Assembly (NCBI RefSeq): GCF_000247695.1
Contig: NW_004624843.1
Coordinates: forward strand, 2,399,285 to 2,463,284
DNA from: Heterocephalus glaber
Lineage: Eukaryota; Chordata; Mammalia; Rodentia; Bathyergidae
Direction of reading: 5' to 3'
DNA length: 64,000 nucleotides
Positions 1 to 12,394 of the stretch are shown here, one piece after another; the first letter of the stretch is position 1; each line of letters begins with the position of its first letter. The notes under the pieces were generated by a model that had not been told where the DNA came from, did not search any database, and worked only from the letters and a program-made list of their open reading frames with translations. Made by a program: the position numbers and the translations under genes.

Positions 1-167
1 GGGGCCCACCTGGATAATCCAGGATAATATTCTCATTTTAATGTCCTCTGCTTAATAAACTCGTCTATCTGCTATCGTAAGTCTTCTTTGTCACATAATA
101 ATAAATTTATTGATCCCAAGGATTAGGACATGGACATTTTTGTGGGACCATTCTTTTGCCTACCAGA
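1..167 (-). repeat. MLT1-like MaLR LTR, end piece cut by window edge
   Basis: The plus strand shows the GGGCCCACCTGGATAATCC block and then a GGATTAGGACATGGACATTT block followed by a CCATTCTTTTGCCTACCA end. This is the order seen in antisense MLT1 LTRs, whose sense strand starts TGGTAGGC. Only the promoter-proximal end of the LTR lies in the window. The middle (about 35-115) is diverged. ERVL-MaLR LTRs are old, non-coding and usually solo. Confidence 0.65.
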
Positions 168-1899
168 GAAGCTAAGGGTTTATGTGAAGGATATAAAATA
201 TATTGATCTTGGAGAGTTCTGGAGTATGAATGCTAAAGGTGGAAGTTGTCACTCATTAGTGTAGAATGAAGTGAGAGTAAAGTAGGAATGGAGAGACTTT
301 GAGAAACCTGGAGAAGTTCAGCTGTGGATGAGTTGAAGGAAGAAGGGAGCTCCTAGTTGGTTCAGGGTCTGGTAAGAGTTATTTTATAGCAAATAATTAA
401 AATGCTTAGTGGCCAAGATGAAGGATTTGGTTGAGAAGAGGACTTGTCTATGCATCAGAAGGAAGGGATACTCCCCAGTTTAAGATGCCTGATAAAATAT
501 ATATGGGGGCTCAGCATATGGCTGCATTTCTGCCTATTATAAACAAGGACACAAGAGTGGGATAGGTATGCAAGCAGATACATTCATGTTTACTAGCAGA
601 AATCTGCAAGCCTCAATTTTCTGTCCTTTTTTCCCATTATAAATCCTCTTCGATAAAGAATAACTACATTTGAAAAATAGGAACACAATCATTAAAAATA
701 AACATAGCATTTAACAATCATATTTCCCGGGTGCATGAAAAGTTCTGCCTAAGTGAAAACTTCCACTTCATGCTACACATAAGTAATATAGCTCTCTAGT
801 GTGACCATGTTTTATGTTTTATCTAAGTTTATTGAGTACTTTATACTGTTTGGGAACAGAAACCATTTCCCCTAAGTACTATCACCTTAAAACACTTCAG
901 AGTTTTGACTAAACAACTGACTAAAGAGCAGTTTGTTAGATGAATGAGGCAAGCAAGTGATTTTTAATGGAGTCTCGGAAGGTTTTGGGGAAAATAAAAT
1001 GTGCTTCTAAAGGAAACAAATATGGTTGCAGAATGAAAAATGCATATTTCCACAGCATGGCCCTAATTCATTACTAAACTGAGGGTCAAAACACTCAGTA
1101 TAGACTGAGGCCCATGACATTCAGTGAATCTGTTCTTTGACTTTCTGGAAGTCTAAAGCAACAAGAGATGCATGCTCACATTTTGTGTTTTAAAAGCAAG
1201 ATCTGTATTGTAAGTAGCCCAAGTTGTTCACACGACCAACATTCATGTATCTGTAATTTTTAAAAGGTCCAAAAGAATCAGTGTGAAAAATAAGTACCTA
1301 TGATAGTTCCATGTATTGGGATTATAAGTTTCCTTGAAGTCTCTTCTTATGAGATTTCAGGACTAATTTTCAAGATCATTTTGTTTTGTTTTTGATTCAC
1401 TATAATAATATAGGAGGGAGGCCACCTATATTTGTATATGTTGTTTGTTCATCAGTCCATCAATGCAGAAGCCACATAAGGGTGGACAAATCATAATTAA
1501 AATCTTTTCAGAACAAGCTTCTTTTCCAGCTATAATAAGAAATCACAGGCAGCTTGGGAAGATCAACACTGAACAGTGCATTCAGTTCGGTTTCAATTTC
1601 TTGACTTCTACTAGCATCTACTTATTCATTTCATACATTCAACAAAGATTAAAGAAAACTCATGTTGAAACAAGAAGTCAAGATAAAATGTAAACAAGAC
1701 AGACAAGAACCTGTATTGGAGGGATGAAGATACCATTATGTTAGAAGGAAATCGGCGTGAGAAAAGCAATCGTAAGAAAATGCAGTAGAGAAATGAAATA
1801 TGTTGCTGTGATAGAGTCTAAGGAAAGCTGTGTAAGACTGACTGGGTGATCAGGGATGGGTGTTTTGAGGGGATAATATTTAAGCTGAGATTCTTAATT
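168..1899. other. No recognised feature (AT-rich intergenic)
   Basis: I see no repeat family I can name and no coding frame with homology. The 82-residue open frame at 1445-1693 has no motif I recognise and the composition of random AT-rich DNA. Confidence 0.5.
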
Positions 1900-2130
1900 T
1901 TGTGTTACGAAGTCCAGGAAGAAAATGTTTGATGAGACTAAAAAGGAGAGAATAGGTCAGTGTAGCTGGAGCAGGAAGTGGGTTGGGGGATCATGGGAGA
2001 AGAGCTAAGAAATTTTTGGCAGAGACCACACAGGGCTTTGTAAGTTAGGCTAAAGAGCTCGGTTTCATTCTTCCTTCCCTGGGAAGCTTTTAGAGTGCTT
2101 CAAGCAAAAAAAAAATAGCATGATAGTGCT
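1900..2130 (+). repeat. Possible ancient interspersed repeat
   Basis: Purine-rich text with a 'GGCTTTGTAAGTTAGGCTAA' block followed by 'TGGGAAGC' and 'TTCAAGCA' resembles an old, widespread mammalian repeat with the order 'gggccttgtaggcca', 'tgggaagcca', 'ttaagcag'. I cannot name the family with certainty. Confidence 0.25.
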
Positions 2131-2594
2131 GAATGTTAAAAAAAAGTGAAAACTTTGATGTCATTTTGTGAGTCAATATGACTTTTTAAACTTTTCTGTT
2201 AAAAAGATGTTTCTGAAATGTCAATATGACAAAACAGAAAACATCAAAAAATCAATAGAAAAGCTATTAAATGAAATAAAGAAAATTTGCAAAACATTAC
2301 AACCATGTCAGTTATCATGGTACATATAAAAGAAATAAATATTCTTATTAAAAATAACAATGCTATCATGTTACCCAATGATAAAGAAATGCAATAAAAT
2401 TACTAGAGATTTGTTGAGTCATAAAGAGATGTTCATAGACAGTGATAATTGAGCTGTTTCAAAATGAGTTCCCTTTTCTATCTTGTTCAAATATATTATC
2501 ATATATTGTCTAAATTTTCAAATTTAATATTGATTGTCAGACATATAATTAAAATTCTAAATCCCTCATACTTGAAAAAGTAAACTTTAAAAAT
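2131..2594. other. No recognised feature (AT-rich)
   Basis: Very AT-rich single-copy-looking sequence lying immediately upstream of the ID-like SINE. No open frame or repeat family is recognised. Confidence 0.5.
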
Positions 2595-2605
2595 AATTAT
2601 CCTGA

Positions 2606-2691
2606 GGGGGCCGGGGATTTAGCTCAGTGGTTTCGCCACCTGCTGCGCAAGCACAAGGACCTGAGTTTGATCCCCGGTACCTAAAAAAAAA
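2606..2691 (+). mobile_element. ID-like tRNA-derived SINE with poly(A) tail
   Basis: The body carries a pol III A box (around TTAGCTCAGTGG) and a B box (GTTTGATCCCC), as in tRNA-Ala-derived rodent ID elements, and ends in GGTACC plus an A-run. An 11-base direct repeat with one mismatch flanks it: AATTATCCTGA at 2595-2605 and AATTATTCTGA at 2692-2702. This is a target-site duplication from L1-driven retrotransposition. It is a near match in body sequence to the copy at 33624-33708, so this SINE family was active fairly recently in the lineage. Confidence 0.9.
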
Positions 2692-2702
2692 AATTATTCT
2701 GA

Positions 2703-2943
2703 AAAACATTTGAGAGTCTAACTTTTGGACTGATACCTAATAAATAACATTTTATTCTTAAAGGATGATTTTTTTTTTTAGATTGGAAATGAGCAAGTGA
2801 AAAATGGAAATTTCTTGGGAAAAATCTATATATAACACATGTGGCTGTACAGAATTGAAATCCCAAAATATACCTGAGTCTTCCAGGACACTGAAAGCTA
2901 ATTAAAATGGTGTAAAGAACTGAGCTAAATAGAAGTGACTTCA

Positions 2944-2983
<40 letters not shown>

Positions 2984-4682
2984 ACTATAGGAAGGTAGGA
3001 CAGATAGGTCAGGTAATGATTATTTCAAGTCTTATATTTTTCCATAATAGTAAGATAATTGACCTATAATATATTTCCAATTATACTCTGTATGCAATTT
3101 ATAAATGAGAAAAGAGAGATCCAGGGAGAGGGCATAAAATTTTAATTAACTGAAATGACAAAACTAAGTGTGGTTTAAGAAATTACTTGAGATTTGAGAA
3201 AGGAAGAACTTTGTGAGGATGCATAGTACACTTTTTACTTTATGTCATATTTATAAGTCGTTCCCTAGAGACAGCTTATGCTATGAAAGTCAAGTTCTAT
3301 TTTAACATTATGGCAAAAAAATCCTATATAAATTAGTTGGGAAGTTAATCATAACAGATATTCAGGTGAGGAAATTTCTGACTATATTTTTTAAGTGAAG
3401 AACACACTTTATTGATGGTCCATATAAACTGTCAAGTAAGTAGATCCCTAAAGTGAAAAACCAATCATTTGATTCTAATTGTTCTATGTTATTGCTGGTA
3501 TTTAAGATGCATTCCAGACTTAGAAAATATTGTAATTACAAATGAAAGTTTGTTCCTCTCCTACTATGTAAATGTAGCTAACAGTCCTGCGAGCTTTCAA
3601 TGGGAACAACTTCCAAAATAACTTTAAAAATTCACGCTCTCTCTCTTTCTGTGTTTGCTAAGTGGAATTGAAACAATTAACTGCAGAATTTTTTGAGTTT
3701 TTGATCATCTGGCAAATCAAGACCAAAAAAAAAAAAATGCACCAAGGAAGCATTAGTTGCTGAACAAATGAGCCAATTTATCTCATGAAGAAAAAGCAGA
3801 TTGTTAGAGAGGACCGATCTTTTACAGTTACAATCATGCCTAAAAGAACATTGTAATTGCAGTGCAATGTTCCTCAATCAGACTGGGCCACTGCTCAGGG
3901 AAGCGGGAGGTTGCTTGTGAGACTAATGATTTTCTTTCTTATCAATTGTGACTCAAGTCTTTCATCTGTGTAATTAAGACCTTTGATATGTGTGGCAGTC
4001 TATAGAGTTGAGAAAATAACATAAATGAGGACAGAAAAGCTGTTGTTGAAGATAGAAAAGCAACAACAAAGGTTGCTCTTCTTTTCCCTCATCTTTTTGC
4101 ATATGAAAACAAATGTTATTCTAGAAATAGATTTGAAAGTATTGACAAAGTCAGCATACTGTCCAATATTGAAAATATTGCATATTAAGTTAGTTAAGAG
4201 CAATGATTAATTCCTGTATTTGATGAGCTTTGATGACTTCAAACATACAGGTTAAATATGGATCTGAATATGTTCTCACTATTTTTATGATAAAATAATT
4301 TTACATTTGTGAAGACTTCTCTATTTAATATTTTGCATTAGATGAAAACTCATGTTTAGATACTTTGCTATTTAGATATTTAATTCATCTACTCACGTTA
4401 CGCGTCAAAACTATGATGGAAATTCTCCATGTATGGTTTCTAATCCTCAACATAACACTACAGAGTAAACTTTGTTTTGTCATTGTTCATGGAAGAAATT
4501 TAGTCTGAGAAAAGATAAGTGGCTCCCTAAAGAGAAACAGCAAGGACAAGGGAGAGCCGGGCAGCAGAGGAAGCACACATTGGAGAGTGGAATGAGCAGG
4601 AGGACAGGCCATCACTCATGACAATGTCAACCTTAGTATTGACAAGAAAATTGTCCAAACAACAACAACAACAGCAACTAAG
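2703..4682. other. No recognised gene; one (AC)n microsatellite
   Basis: Apart from the AC repeat at 2948-2979, I see no nameable repeat. A weak MIR-like patch may lie at 3045-3180, too diverged to call. Open frames of 60-100 residues here show no homology I recognise; one is partly encoded by the AC repeat itself. Confidence 0.45.
2948..2979. repeat. (AC)n microsatellite
   Basis: Uninterrupted AC dinucleotide run of 16 units, long enough to be length-polymorphic. Confidence 0.97.
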
Positions 4683-4855
4683 AGCTGAGTGCAGAGTCTC
4701 CTGCCCACAGCTTTTGTACCTTGGGAAGTGCAGGCAGGAGATTCACAAGTTGGAGTCCAGATGGGAAACTTAACATATCCTGTCTCAAACTAAAAAATAA
4801 AAAGGGTGGCAACACAGCTCAGTGTGAAGGCCCCAGTACCACAAAATATAAAATA
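4683..4855 (+). mobile_element. B1-dID dimeric SINE
   Basis: The left half is a diverged 7SL-derived B1 unit (GGGAAGTGCAGGCAGGAG, then CTGTCTCAAACTAAAAAATA). The right half is an ID-like unit (GGTGGCAACACAGCTCAGTG, then GGCCCCAGTACCACAAAA). This B1 plus ID order defines the B1-dID dimer described in several non-muroid rodent families. No clear target-site duplication remains, so it is an older insertion than the ID-like SINE at 2606. Confidence 0.75.
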
Positions 4856-5935
4856 AGATATTAGAGAAAGCATAGGAAAGAGGCAAATGCAATATGGTTG
4901 TCAGGCCAGAAATCCTCTAACTCATGTAATAAAGAGTATCTTTGTAGAAGCTGGTGGTCCTCACAAATAAAGCCACACTCTTCCATTCCACCTGCAACAG
5001 AACTCACTGTTTCCATTTCAGGACAAACATAGATTATTTCTTTATAGTACTACATAGGCCACTCTTTCTTTTAAATCTCTTTAAATTACACAATCTTATT
5101 TCAATTTCATCCTTATGAATGAATATGAAAATATTCTCATTTTACATATAGTCTGTGCCTACATTCACTATTAGGCCTGAAACATATTAGCCAACTACAG
5201 CACTTTAAGACATGCAGTGAAATTTGCATCTGATAAAAATGAATAGTTTCTGGTTTGAGAGTCTCTGAGTAAATACTATAAGTAAAACATATGAAATTCA
5301 TGCATGGAAGTTGTGACATCAATTTTATTTGTTCAAAGGTTTCTTTTTAATTGCTTGTTGGTATCTCAACTGTGCTTCCAATAAATGGAGTTGGCAGGGA
5401 CCTGAGTTTCAGAGACTTAGTTCTGTGGAGCAGGGTGGAATGTTGAGAGGATGGAATCCTGCTCTCAGCCGTACGTCTGGGCTGACTCCCACCTATGACT
5501 AAGCTTGGAGTCATAGGCACAAGTGAGCCCTAGGGCTGCTTGACTGCGTGGCAAATGAGCTCGATGATTTTGCTTAGATTTTGCTATTGGTACAATGAAT
5601 GGTCTGTCATGAGATTTTCCATTGCCATATTACTAGTCCATCTCTTTTAATTTTATATGAGCCCTTTGAGGCCAATGGTGATCGCCCATTTCTCTCTGTA
5701 TGGCTAGAAATCAGCATGAATCCTGGAACACTGAAGGCGTCAAATGAATGTTTGTTCAGTTAAACAAGGAACATGAAATCTATAGAACAGATGATGTGGG
5801 TAGTGAGGGTAGAAATGGTGCAATATAAACTTTGAGGACACAATATACCCTTCATAAAAAACAGATCACAATCGTATGTATTGTACAATTTAGCTATTTC
5901 GGTTGTAGGTCATTTTAACATTCAGTCACTGTCAT
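4856..5935. other. No recognised feature
   Basis: Mixed-composition DNA without a repeat family I can name. The minus-strand open frame at 5137-5322 has no recognisable domain. Confidence 0.45.
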
Positions 5936-6360
5936 GTTAACACTGTAACAAACTACCATAGAAATCATCATTATATGCAATTCTGTCCTGAGTATCTGCA
6001 TGTCATCCAGAATCTGGCTAATCTAGGCCGGGCTCAGCTGGGTGCAAGCTATATTTAGGGCCATCTGAAAGCCCCACATGTCTGTGGTCTTTCTTGTACC
6101 AGAGGCTAAACGTGGCATGTTCTTCTCATGACAAGAGGTGGAAGTGTAAGAAAGCAAACAACTACACAGACACATTCCAAGCCCCTGTCCATGTGATATG
6201 CACTAATAAACTGAGACCAAAGAAATCTCAGTCACATGGCCAACCTCAAACTCAAAGGGAGGATGACTTCACATTCTCCACAATGAAGCTATTACATTGT
6301 TATGGTGAATTATTCTGCTGTATAGGAGTTAATAATTGGGGCCAATAATGTAATGTTTCA
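5936..6360 (-). repeat. Old MLT1-like LTR, diverged
   Basis: Starts with CACTGTAACAAACTACCATA, a form of the 'ctgtaacaaattaccaca' start of antisense MLT1 LTRs, with a 'GGCCGGGCTCAGCTGGGTGC' block in the expected middle part. The rest is heavily diverged, so family and right edge are uncertain. The open frame at 6094-6348 lies inside it and is not a gene. Confidence 0.45.
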
Positions 6361-6504
6361 GACACTTTCAATGACACGTAGACAAGGGGGCACCTAGTTG
6401 CACATCTTAGGGAAGTGTCCTTTCAGCTGGGGTTGATTGGGTTGTCTTCTTGCATCTGATGCAATTAGGCAACAGAGACATGGCTGGGGCTATCAGTCTC
6501 CAAC
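6361..6504. other. Short unassigned spacer before L1
   Basis: No feature recognised. I looked here for a left target-site duplication of the following L1 and did not find one. Confidence 0.4.
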
Positions 6505-8015
6505 TTGAAACTACTACAAAGCTACTGTGATAAAAAGAGCATGGGACTGGCAAAGAAACAGACCCAATCATCAGTGGAATAGATTAGAAGATGCAGAAAC
6601 AACTCCAGACATGCTCAGCCACCTCATCTTTGACAAAGGAACCAACCACCCTCATTGTAGGAAAGATAGCCTATTTAATAAATGGTGTTGGAAAAACTGG
6701 ATTTCAATCCACCAAAGATTAAAACTAGACCCATACCTATCACCATGCACTAAACTAGGATCGAAGTAGATTAAAGATCTAAATATTAAGAGAGAAACAC
6801 TAAACTTTCTGGAAGATAAGTTAGGTAGAACTCTTAGAGACATTGGCATAGGAAAAGACTTTATGAACAAAACCTCAGCAGCACAGGAACTAGCACAAAG
6901 AATCAACAACTGGGATCTCATCTTATTAAAAAGCTTCTGCATTGCAGGAGAAACCACCAACAGAGCTAAGAGACAACCTACAATGTGGGAAAAAAATTTT
7001 TAGCAGCTATGCCTTAGACAAAGGACTACTATCTAGAATATATAAAGAACTGAAAACAATCACACACCCCAAATTCAAAGACCCAGTTCAAAAATGGGCA
7101 TCTGAAATGAACAGACATGTCTCAGACAAAGAAGTAAAAGCAGCAAATAAATATATGAAAAAATGTTCAACATCACTGATCATTTGAGAGATGCAGATGA
7201 AAACAACACTGAGATTCCACCTCACCCCAGAAAGAATGGCTGCTATCAAGAAATCAACAAATAACAAATGCTGGTGGGGTTGTGGGAAGAAAGGAACATT
7301 TCTCCATTGCTGGTGGGAGTGCAGACTGGTGCAACCACTGTGGAAATCAGTATGGAGATACCTCAAAGAACTAGGGCTACAGGTCCCATTTGACCAAGCT
7401 ATTCCCCTGCTGGGTATCTTCCCAAAAGAATTAAAAGAATCATACCACAGCAATATATGTGCCCCCATGTTTATAGTGGCACTGTTTATAATAGCTAAAG
7501 CTTGGAAGCAGCCCAAGTGCCCATGAACTGGACACTGGATAAAGAAGATGTGGCTTTTTTATAAAGTGGAGTACTACTCACCCATGAAGAATGAGAAACT
7601 AGAGGCATTTATAGCTAAATGAATGCATATTGAAGCCATCCTCTTAAGTGAAATAAATAGGACACACATGTGTAAATACCAAATAGTTTCTCTGGTGTGA
7701 GAAACTGATAGTGTAAACAAGGGTTAAAATGATTAAAATGAATAGTTGATAATTTGAAATAGGAAGAAAAGGTCCAAAGGTGTAGGGGAGGTGGGAGGGG
7801 AAGGGGAAAGGAAAGAAGGGAAAGGAAAAATTATGAGAAAAGAGAAAAATGGAAACGAAGTTGATGCAAATAGGGAAAGGTGGAGGGGTGAAGGGTGCAC
7901 AGGTAATGGGGAAAAAAATAAGAACCAAGATACATCATAGACAGGTACAAACACCCAATGATAAATGTAAACGTATTGTATACCTAAAGTGTACCAATAA
8001 AAAATTTAAGGAAAA
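6505..8015 (+). mobile_element. 5'-truncated lineage-specific L1 (3'UTR type A)
   Basis: Begins inside the ORF2 reverse-transcriptase C-terminal part (AWDWQRNRPNHQWNR, SLFNKWCWKNW) and runs through the cysteine motif ([31 protein letters not shown]) to a purine-rich 3'UTR, ending at TGTACCAATAAAAAATTT. The frame is broken: 6527-6769 is in a different frame from 6942-7526, and a stop at about 7188 interrupts the latter, so it is dead. The 3'UTR (about 7530-8015) matches the antisense copy at 35656-36002 closely. No clear target-site duplication was seen. Open frames on the opposite strand here are shadows. Confidence 0.92.
7785..7806 (+). other. G-run cluster in L1 3'UTR (G-quadruplex-type motif)
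   Basis: Four runs of three or four G (7785-7788, 7793-7795, 7797-7800, 7803-7806) with loops of one to four bases fit the G-quadruplex pattern. G-rich quadruplex motifs are known in L1 3'UTRs of several mammals. Folding is inferred, not shown. Confidence 0.6.
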
Positions 8016-8792
8016 AAAGCATCCAGTAATATTTCATTAAGAAGTGATACATTAAAAAAATCAAATCACTGTAATTATCTGAAAAACAGAAGTGAAGCTA
8101 AGGGAACTCTACAATTTTCTTAATAGAGTTCTAGCTCTGAGAAAAAAGTAGAATTTATTTTCTCCTAAGAGCATTATTGACCAATGATAAGAATAGAATG
8201 TGTTGCATATATAATATGTGTGCATATTTATGCTTTCTCATAGTGTACATACAGTATATACTATATATACATATTTCCTTTCAAAAAGAATGGAAGGGAA
8301 GAAATGGTATTGCAAAGCTGTAAAAATTTATCAATCTCAGTGGAAGTCATGTTGAGGTAAGATGTTTCGAATGGTTGCACATTTCAATATTGGGGTGACA
8401 GGGATTCATACATATTTGAGCTAAAACTTGAAGGAGGAGAGAGGGTGAGCTTTGTGGATATGTAAGGGAAGTATATCTCAAACAAAGAAAGGAGAATTTT
8501 GGATGCTTTCCTATGGATGAACATGATCTAAAAACGATAAGGAGGTCAGTAGGGCTCCCTGAGGAGGAAAGAAGAAGGTGAATGAAGTAACAGGGCAAAG
8601 GGGAGCCGTTCAGGCAGTTTTCTGAGGATTTGCAGCCCATTTTAAGGCCAGCGACTTTTACTGTCAGAGACATGGGGAACTGCAGGGTTTCTGATTGCTA
8701 TATTGAGTGCAGACTGTAGGGCCCAGAGTGAAGGTAAGAACACCCTTATCACTCTCCTGTACTATCCCAGGCCTGAGTTGATTATGGGGGAG

Positions 8793-8834
<42 letters not shown>

Positions 8835-11473
8835 AGGCGTGTGATCAAGTACAAGCAGAGGTAAAGTAGAAGGGATCAGGATCGGATTCTCTCTTAAAGT
8901 TGAACCCACAGGATTATCAGAGAGATTGCACAGAATGTTTGAGAGAGAAATTAAGATGATTCTGAGTCAGTTGGCTAAAGAGATAAAAAAGATCGGGTTC
9001 TCATAAATGAAGTGAAGAAAACTGTAGATGGAATAAATTTGAAGAGAGAAATTAGGAGGCTTTTGCACATATTAGAGTTAAGAAACTTTTTACATAATCT
9101 GATTGATAAGTGGACTAGGACACTGAGTATGGGAACCTCAAGATCAGGTGAGAGTTCTGGGATGGGGTAACAAAGATGAGGCTCACTATTATTTTATATT
9201 CTTATAATTTCGATTTTGTAGGGCCTGTGTAACTTACGTCAGCTCGTTAATTTTCAAAAAAATTATTTTACCTATTGTACATATTTTGATACCTAAGAAT
9301 CTTGCATTGTGACAGAAAAATAAATCTCTTGTAATTTCCTTCTACATATTCTATCCTCATTGCAAATGAGTTTGTGTGTTCTCACTCTCCTATGATACTT
9401 TAGTTACAGATTTTTTAGAATAACAGTTATTGCTCCCAACATTTTGATTTGCCTATTTCCTTTGTTTTCACATGTAACGTTTGAAAAGTTTGGTGCTAAT
9501 TCAGTTTCTTGTCCTTTACAAGTAATAGATTTTGGGTCTGGTTGCTTTTATAATTTTATTTTTCTTTTTGTGTTTTGGTGTTGCAATATCTGTCTGGATA
9601 GGAATTCATTTTATTTATTGGACAAGGAAATCATTTTGCACACAGCAAAATGATGCCTGCTCCATCTAAATTCTCTACTTCATGGCAGAACTCAAAAAAT
9701 TCAGCAGCTTTGCCCACCCTTCTGCATAGGATAAGAAAAGAGGATCAGAACAGAATAAGAACTGTGTCAATCCTGGTGAGATTAAACATGAATATGAGGT
9801 CCGATTTACCAGTATGACTACACTGCCATTTGTTCAAAGTGGTAATAAGCACAAGCTGCCTGTAATGATGCCCTGCATGATGTAAATGAGTGTCTTAGAG
9901 AAGTCACCCTTGTCCCTAGGCATGCAGAGCAGATATAAAGATAGCCTGGAAGGTAGGGAGTGCAAGATGAGTGAAACAAAGTGAAAATGTTGGGTAGAAC
10001 TTTATGAAATGTGACTTTTTAGCTCAAAAGTGAAAAATAAATATTGGCAAATATTTATAGTTAAAGCAATAAAGTGGCTAAGACAGAGTTTGAATGTTTT
10101 CAAGTAATGGAAATTCTTCCTGCTGAAAAGGATTTAAAAAGTATAGATGTAAAATCATCATGAGAAGATAGACGGAAAACAGGACTGGCATTTAATGAGG
10201 AAATCCATGCATCAGAAACAGGAATAAGTAACGTAGCCATAATTGTAATAATGAAGACATATTTGAGTTCCTTTTCAGACAACAGGAGAAAGTAACATGG
10301 GCATACATTATAATAATAAAGACATGACTGATTTACTTAGTAGATGTCTCCTGCACTTCAGAAGGTAAGTGGTCCAACACAGGCAAATATGAGCAAGTGG
10401 GCAAAAGTTGAAGATTGGGTTGGAGGTTCACCAGCAACCACTGGTGTCTAAAATATTGAAACAATCACTTGATGAAGAGGAATCAGTTGTTTGAGTTTAA
10501 GTCCCTACTACTTATTTTATCAAATTACTGGTTATGCTATATTTTACTGTGTATAGTTTATTATTTTTGTCATCCAAATTAGAATTATCTTCTTATCCTA
10601 AGGTTAAATATAAGAAATTGCTTACAAGTGTTGTTAATACATCTGGTATTGGATGAATTCAACAAATAAATGATTATATTGACATAATTATAAATGTAGG
10701 GCTTACTTGAGTCTATCAGGCTTTGGGTTATACATACACTTGATATAGAACTATATCTATGCAGTAAGTATCTTTGACAAACATAGACAGTTAATTCAGC
10801 TTTAGAAAAGAAATAAATGTACTCTTGCTTATGATGGGGAGCTGTCATATCTCCTATTCTCCAAATGTCCTCTAAAATTTCAACTTAAGTGGTCTCACTT
10901 AAAAACTGCACTTCAGTTTGATCAATATATATAGTCCAGTTTTGTGAAAGATACTTCACAGCATCAACTAAACTCATTAAACAGTTTGCATTCCAACATT
11001 ATCAGTGCAAAATCAAATGAAGCTGACATACAAGTGCATCTTGCTTCTCTACTGTAAGTTCTAAAGCAAGAGTATTTCCTGAAGGGAACATGTAAGTGCA
11101 GAATGTAGAAGAGATTGTTCTGCTGGCCATATGCTCTGTGGGTGTGCCACTGGCAAAGTACAGCAGTGGAACGAAGCTACACTTCAGTGTGACACATGTT
11201 TTTTTTCCTCATACTGGAGAGAAATCAGTGAGTGAGTGTGATTATTAAGTTATTTCATAAAACATGGAACATTTGTTACCAAAGGCAGGGTAGAGTTTGG
11301 GGCTAATTTTCTGTTTTGCATTTCTCTCCTTATGACTATTTGACAATCAGTGATGCACTGATCTTTGCTATCAGGCTCATTTCCTCTCTGCTGTTAACCA
11401 CATATCATGAGTTCAATAGTAATAATAATGGACATTGAAACTGTTCTTATTTCCTTATGCATATTATGCCATT
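8016..11473. other. No recognised gene; one (TG)n microsatellite
   Basis: Between about 8450 and 9190 the purine-rich text (for example AAATTAAGATGATTCTGAG, GAGAGTTCTGGGATGGGG) faintly resembles the old unnamed repeat suspected at 1900-2130. The remainder is AT-rich and unassigned. Open frames here are short and without homology; the one ending at 8664 is partly encoded by the TG repeat. Confidence 0.4.
8794..8832. repeat. (TG)n microsatellite
   Basis: Uninterrupted TG dinucleotide run of about 19 units. Confidence 0.97.
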
Positions 11474-11885
11474 TGTCTTAGTTACTTTTCTTGTTTCTGA
11501 GAACTAGTACCCAACATTCACAAGTGAAATGAGGAAAGGTTTACTTTGGCTCACAGTTTATAAAGGTTTCAGTCCATAATTGGCTGGCTCCAAGGCAGAG
11601 GGGCACCTCAGAAGAGAAATAGTCCATAGCAGAGCAGGCAGGTGGCAGTGAGGAGCAGCAAGCAGCAAGCCTTCCTTTCCCTTTTATTCCATCCAGGCTA
11701 CCAGCCTCTTGGGTGGTGCTGCCCATGCCCATTATCCACAGCCAGAACTAACTAAACCAATCACTGGACTAATTTAGCAACACACACCCTAAATTCCAGT
11801 ATCACACACACTAGATCCAGCCAGCTCCAAAAAGCTCTGCCTATGAGCCCATGAGGCCCCTCCTGTTACCCACTCTCCCACTCTG
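11474..11885 (-). repeat. ERVL-MaLR LTR
   Basis: Plus strand shows the standard antisense MaLR order: TTAGTTAC start, GAGGAAAGGTTTACTTTGGC (antisense of the polyadenylation-signal area), CAGTCCATAATTGGCTGGC, CAAGGCAGAGG. A translated stretch shared with the LTR at 17772-18210 (GSTTQEAGSLDG here, GSTIQLSGSLEG there) shows the two are the same family. The right edge is uncertain because the far end is diverged. Confidence 0.7.
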
Positions 11886-11945
11886 TCTATTCTCAGGATT
11901 TTTCTTCTGCCTTTTGCTCTCAGTACCTTCTTCATAATAAGCTTA

Positions 11946-11947
<2 letters not shown>

Positions 11948-11978
<31 letters not shown>
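11948..11978. repeat. (TG)n microsatellite
   Basis: Uninterrupted TG run of about 15 units. Confidence 0.97.
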
Positions 11979-11980
<2 letters not shown>

Positions 11981-12394
11981 CAGTCTTTCTTAGCCTTCCC
12001 TCTACTCTATTCTCCTAGCCTTTGGTAGCTAATATTTTCCTTTCAAATTCTAAGAGATCAACTTTTTTTACATTGCACAAGAGGAAAGTCATTTGATACT
12101 TCTCTTTCTATGTCTAGGTTATTTCACTTAGCATAACGATCTTCTGTTTCATACATGTTGTTGTAAATAACAAGATTTCATTCATTTTTATGGCTAACTA
12201 GTATTCCATTGTGCATATGTATGGCATTTACTGTGTCCCTTCAGCAGTTAATAGGCACTAGATTGTTATTGCTTGGCTATCGTTGAGTAAGCTGCAATGA
12301 ACATGAAGAGTGCAAATGTTTGTTCAACAAACTGAATTCATTTCTTTGTTTCCTTTGTATATATACCCAGTTGTAAGGTTGCTGTATTTCTATT

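Noticed and set aside
1445..1693. 82-residue open frame as a small gene
   Set aside because: No homology, no upstream signals, and composition like the surrounding AT-rich DNA.
2606..2691. Functional tRNA gene
   Set aside because: A and B boxes are present, but the cloverleaf is not maintained, an A tail follows and target-site duplications flank it, so it is a SINE.
2681..2977. 98-residue minus-strand frame starting MCVCVC
   Set aside because: Its start is encoded by the AC microsatellite and its end by a SINE tail.
7088..7516. 142-residue minus-strand open frame
   Set aside because: Antisense of the L1 ORF2 tail; the same shadow frame appears at 38720-39052 opposite another L1.
6505..8015. 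Target-site duplication for this L1
   Set aside because: I compared the sequence after the A tail (CATCCAGTAATATTTC) with the left flank and found no match.
8794..8832. CRISPR-like or other regular array
   Set aside because: All short periodic tracts in the window are simple microsatellites with no spacers.
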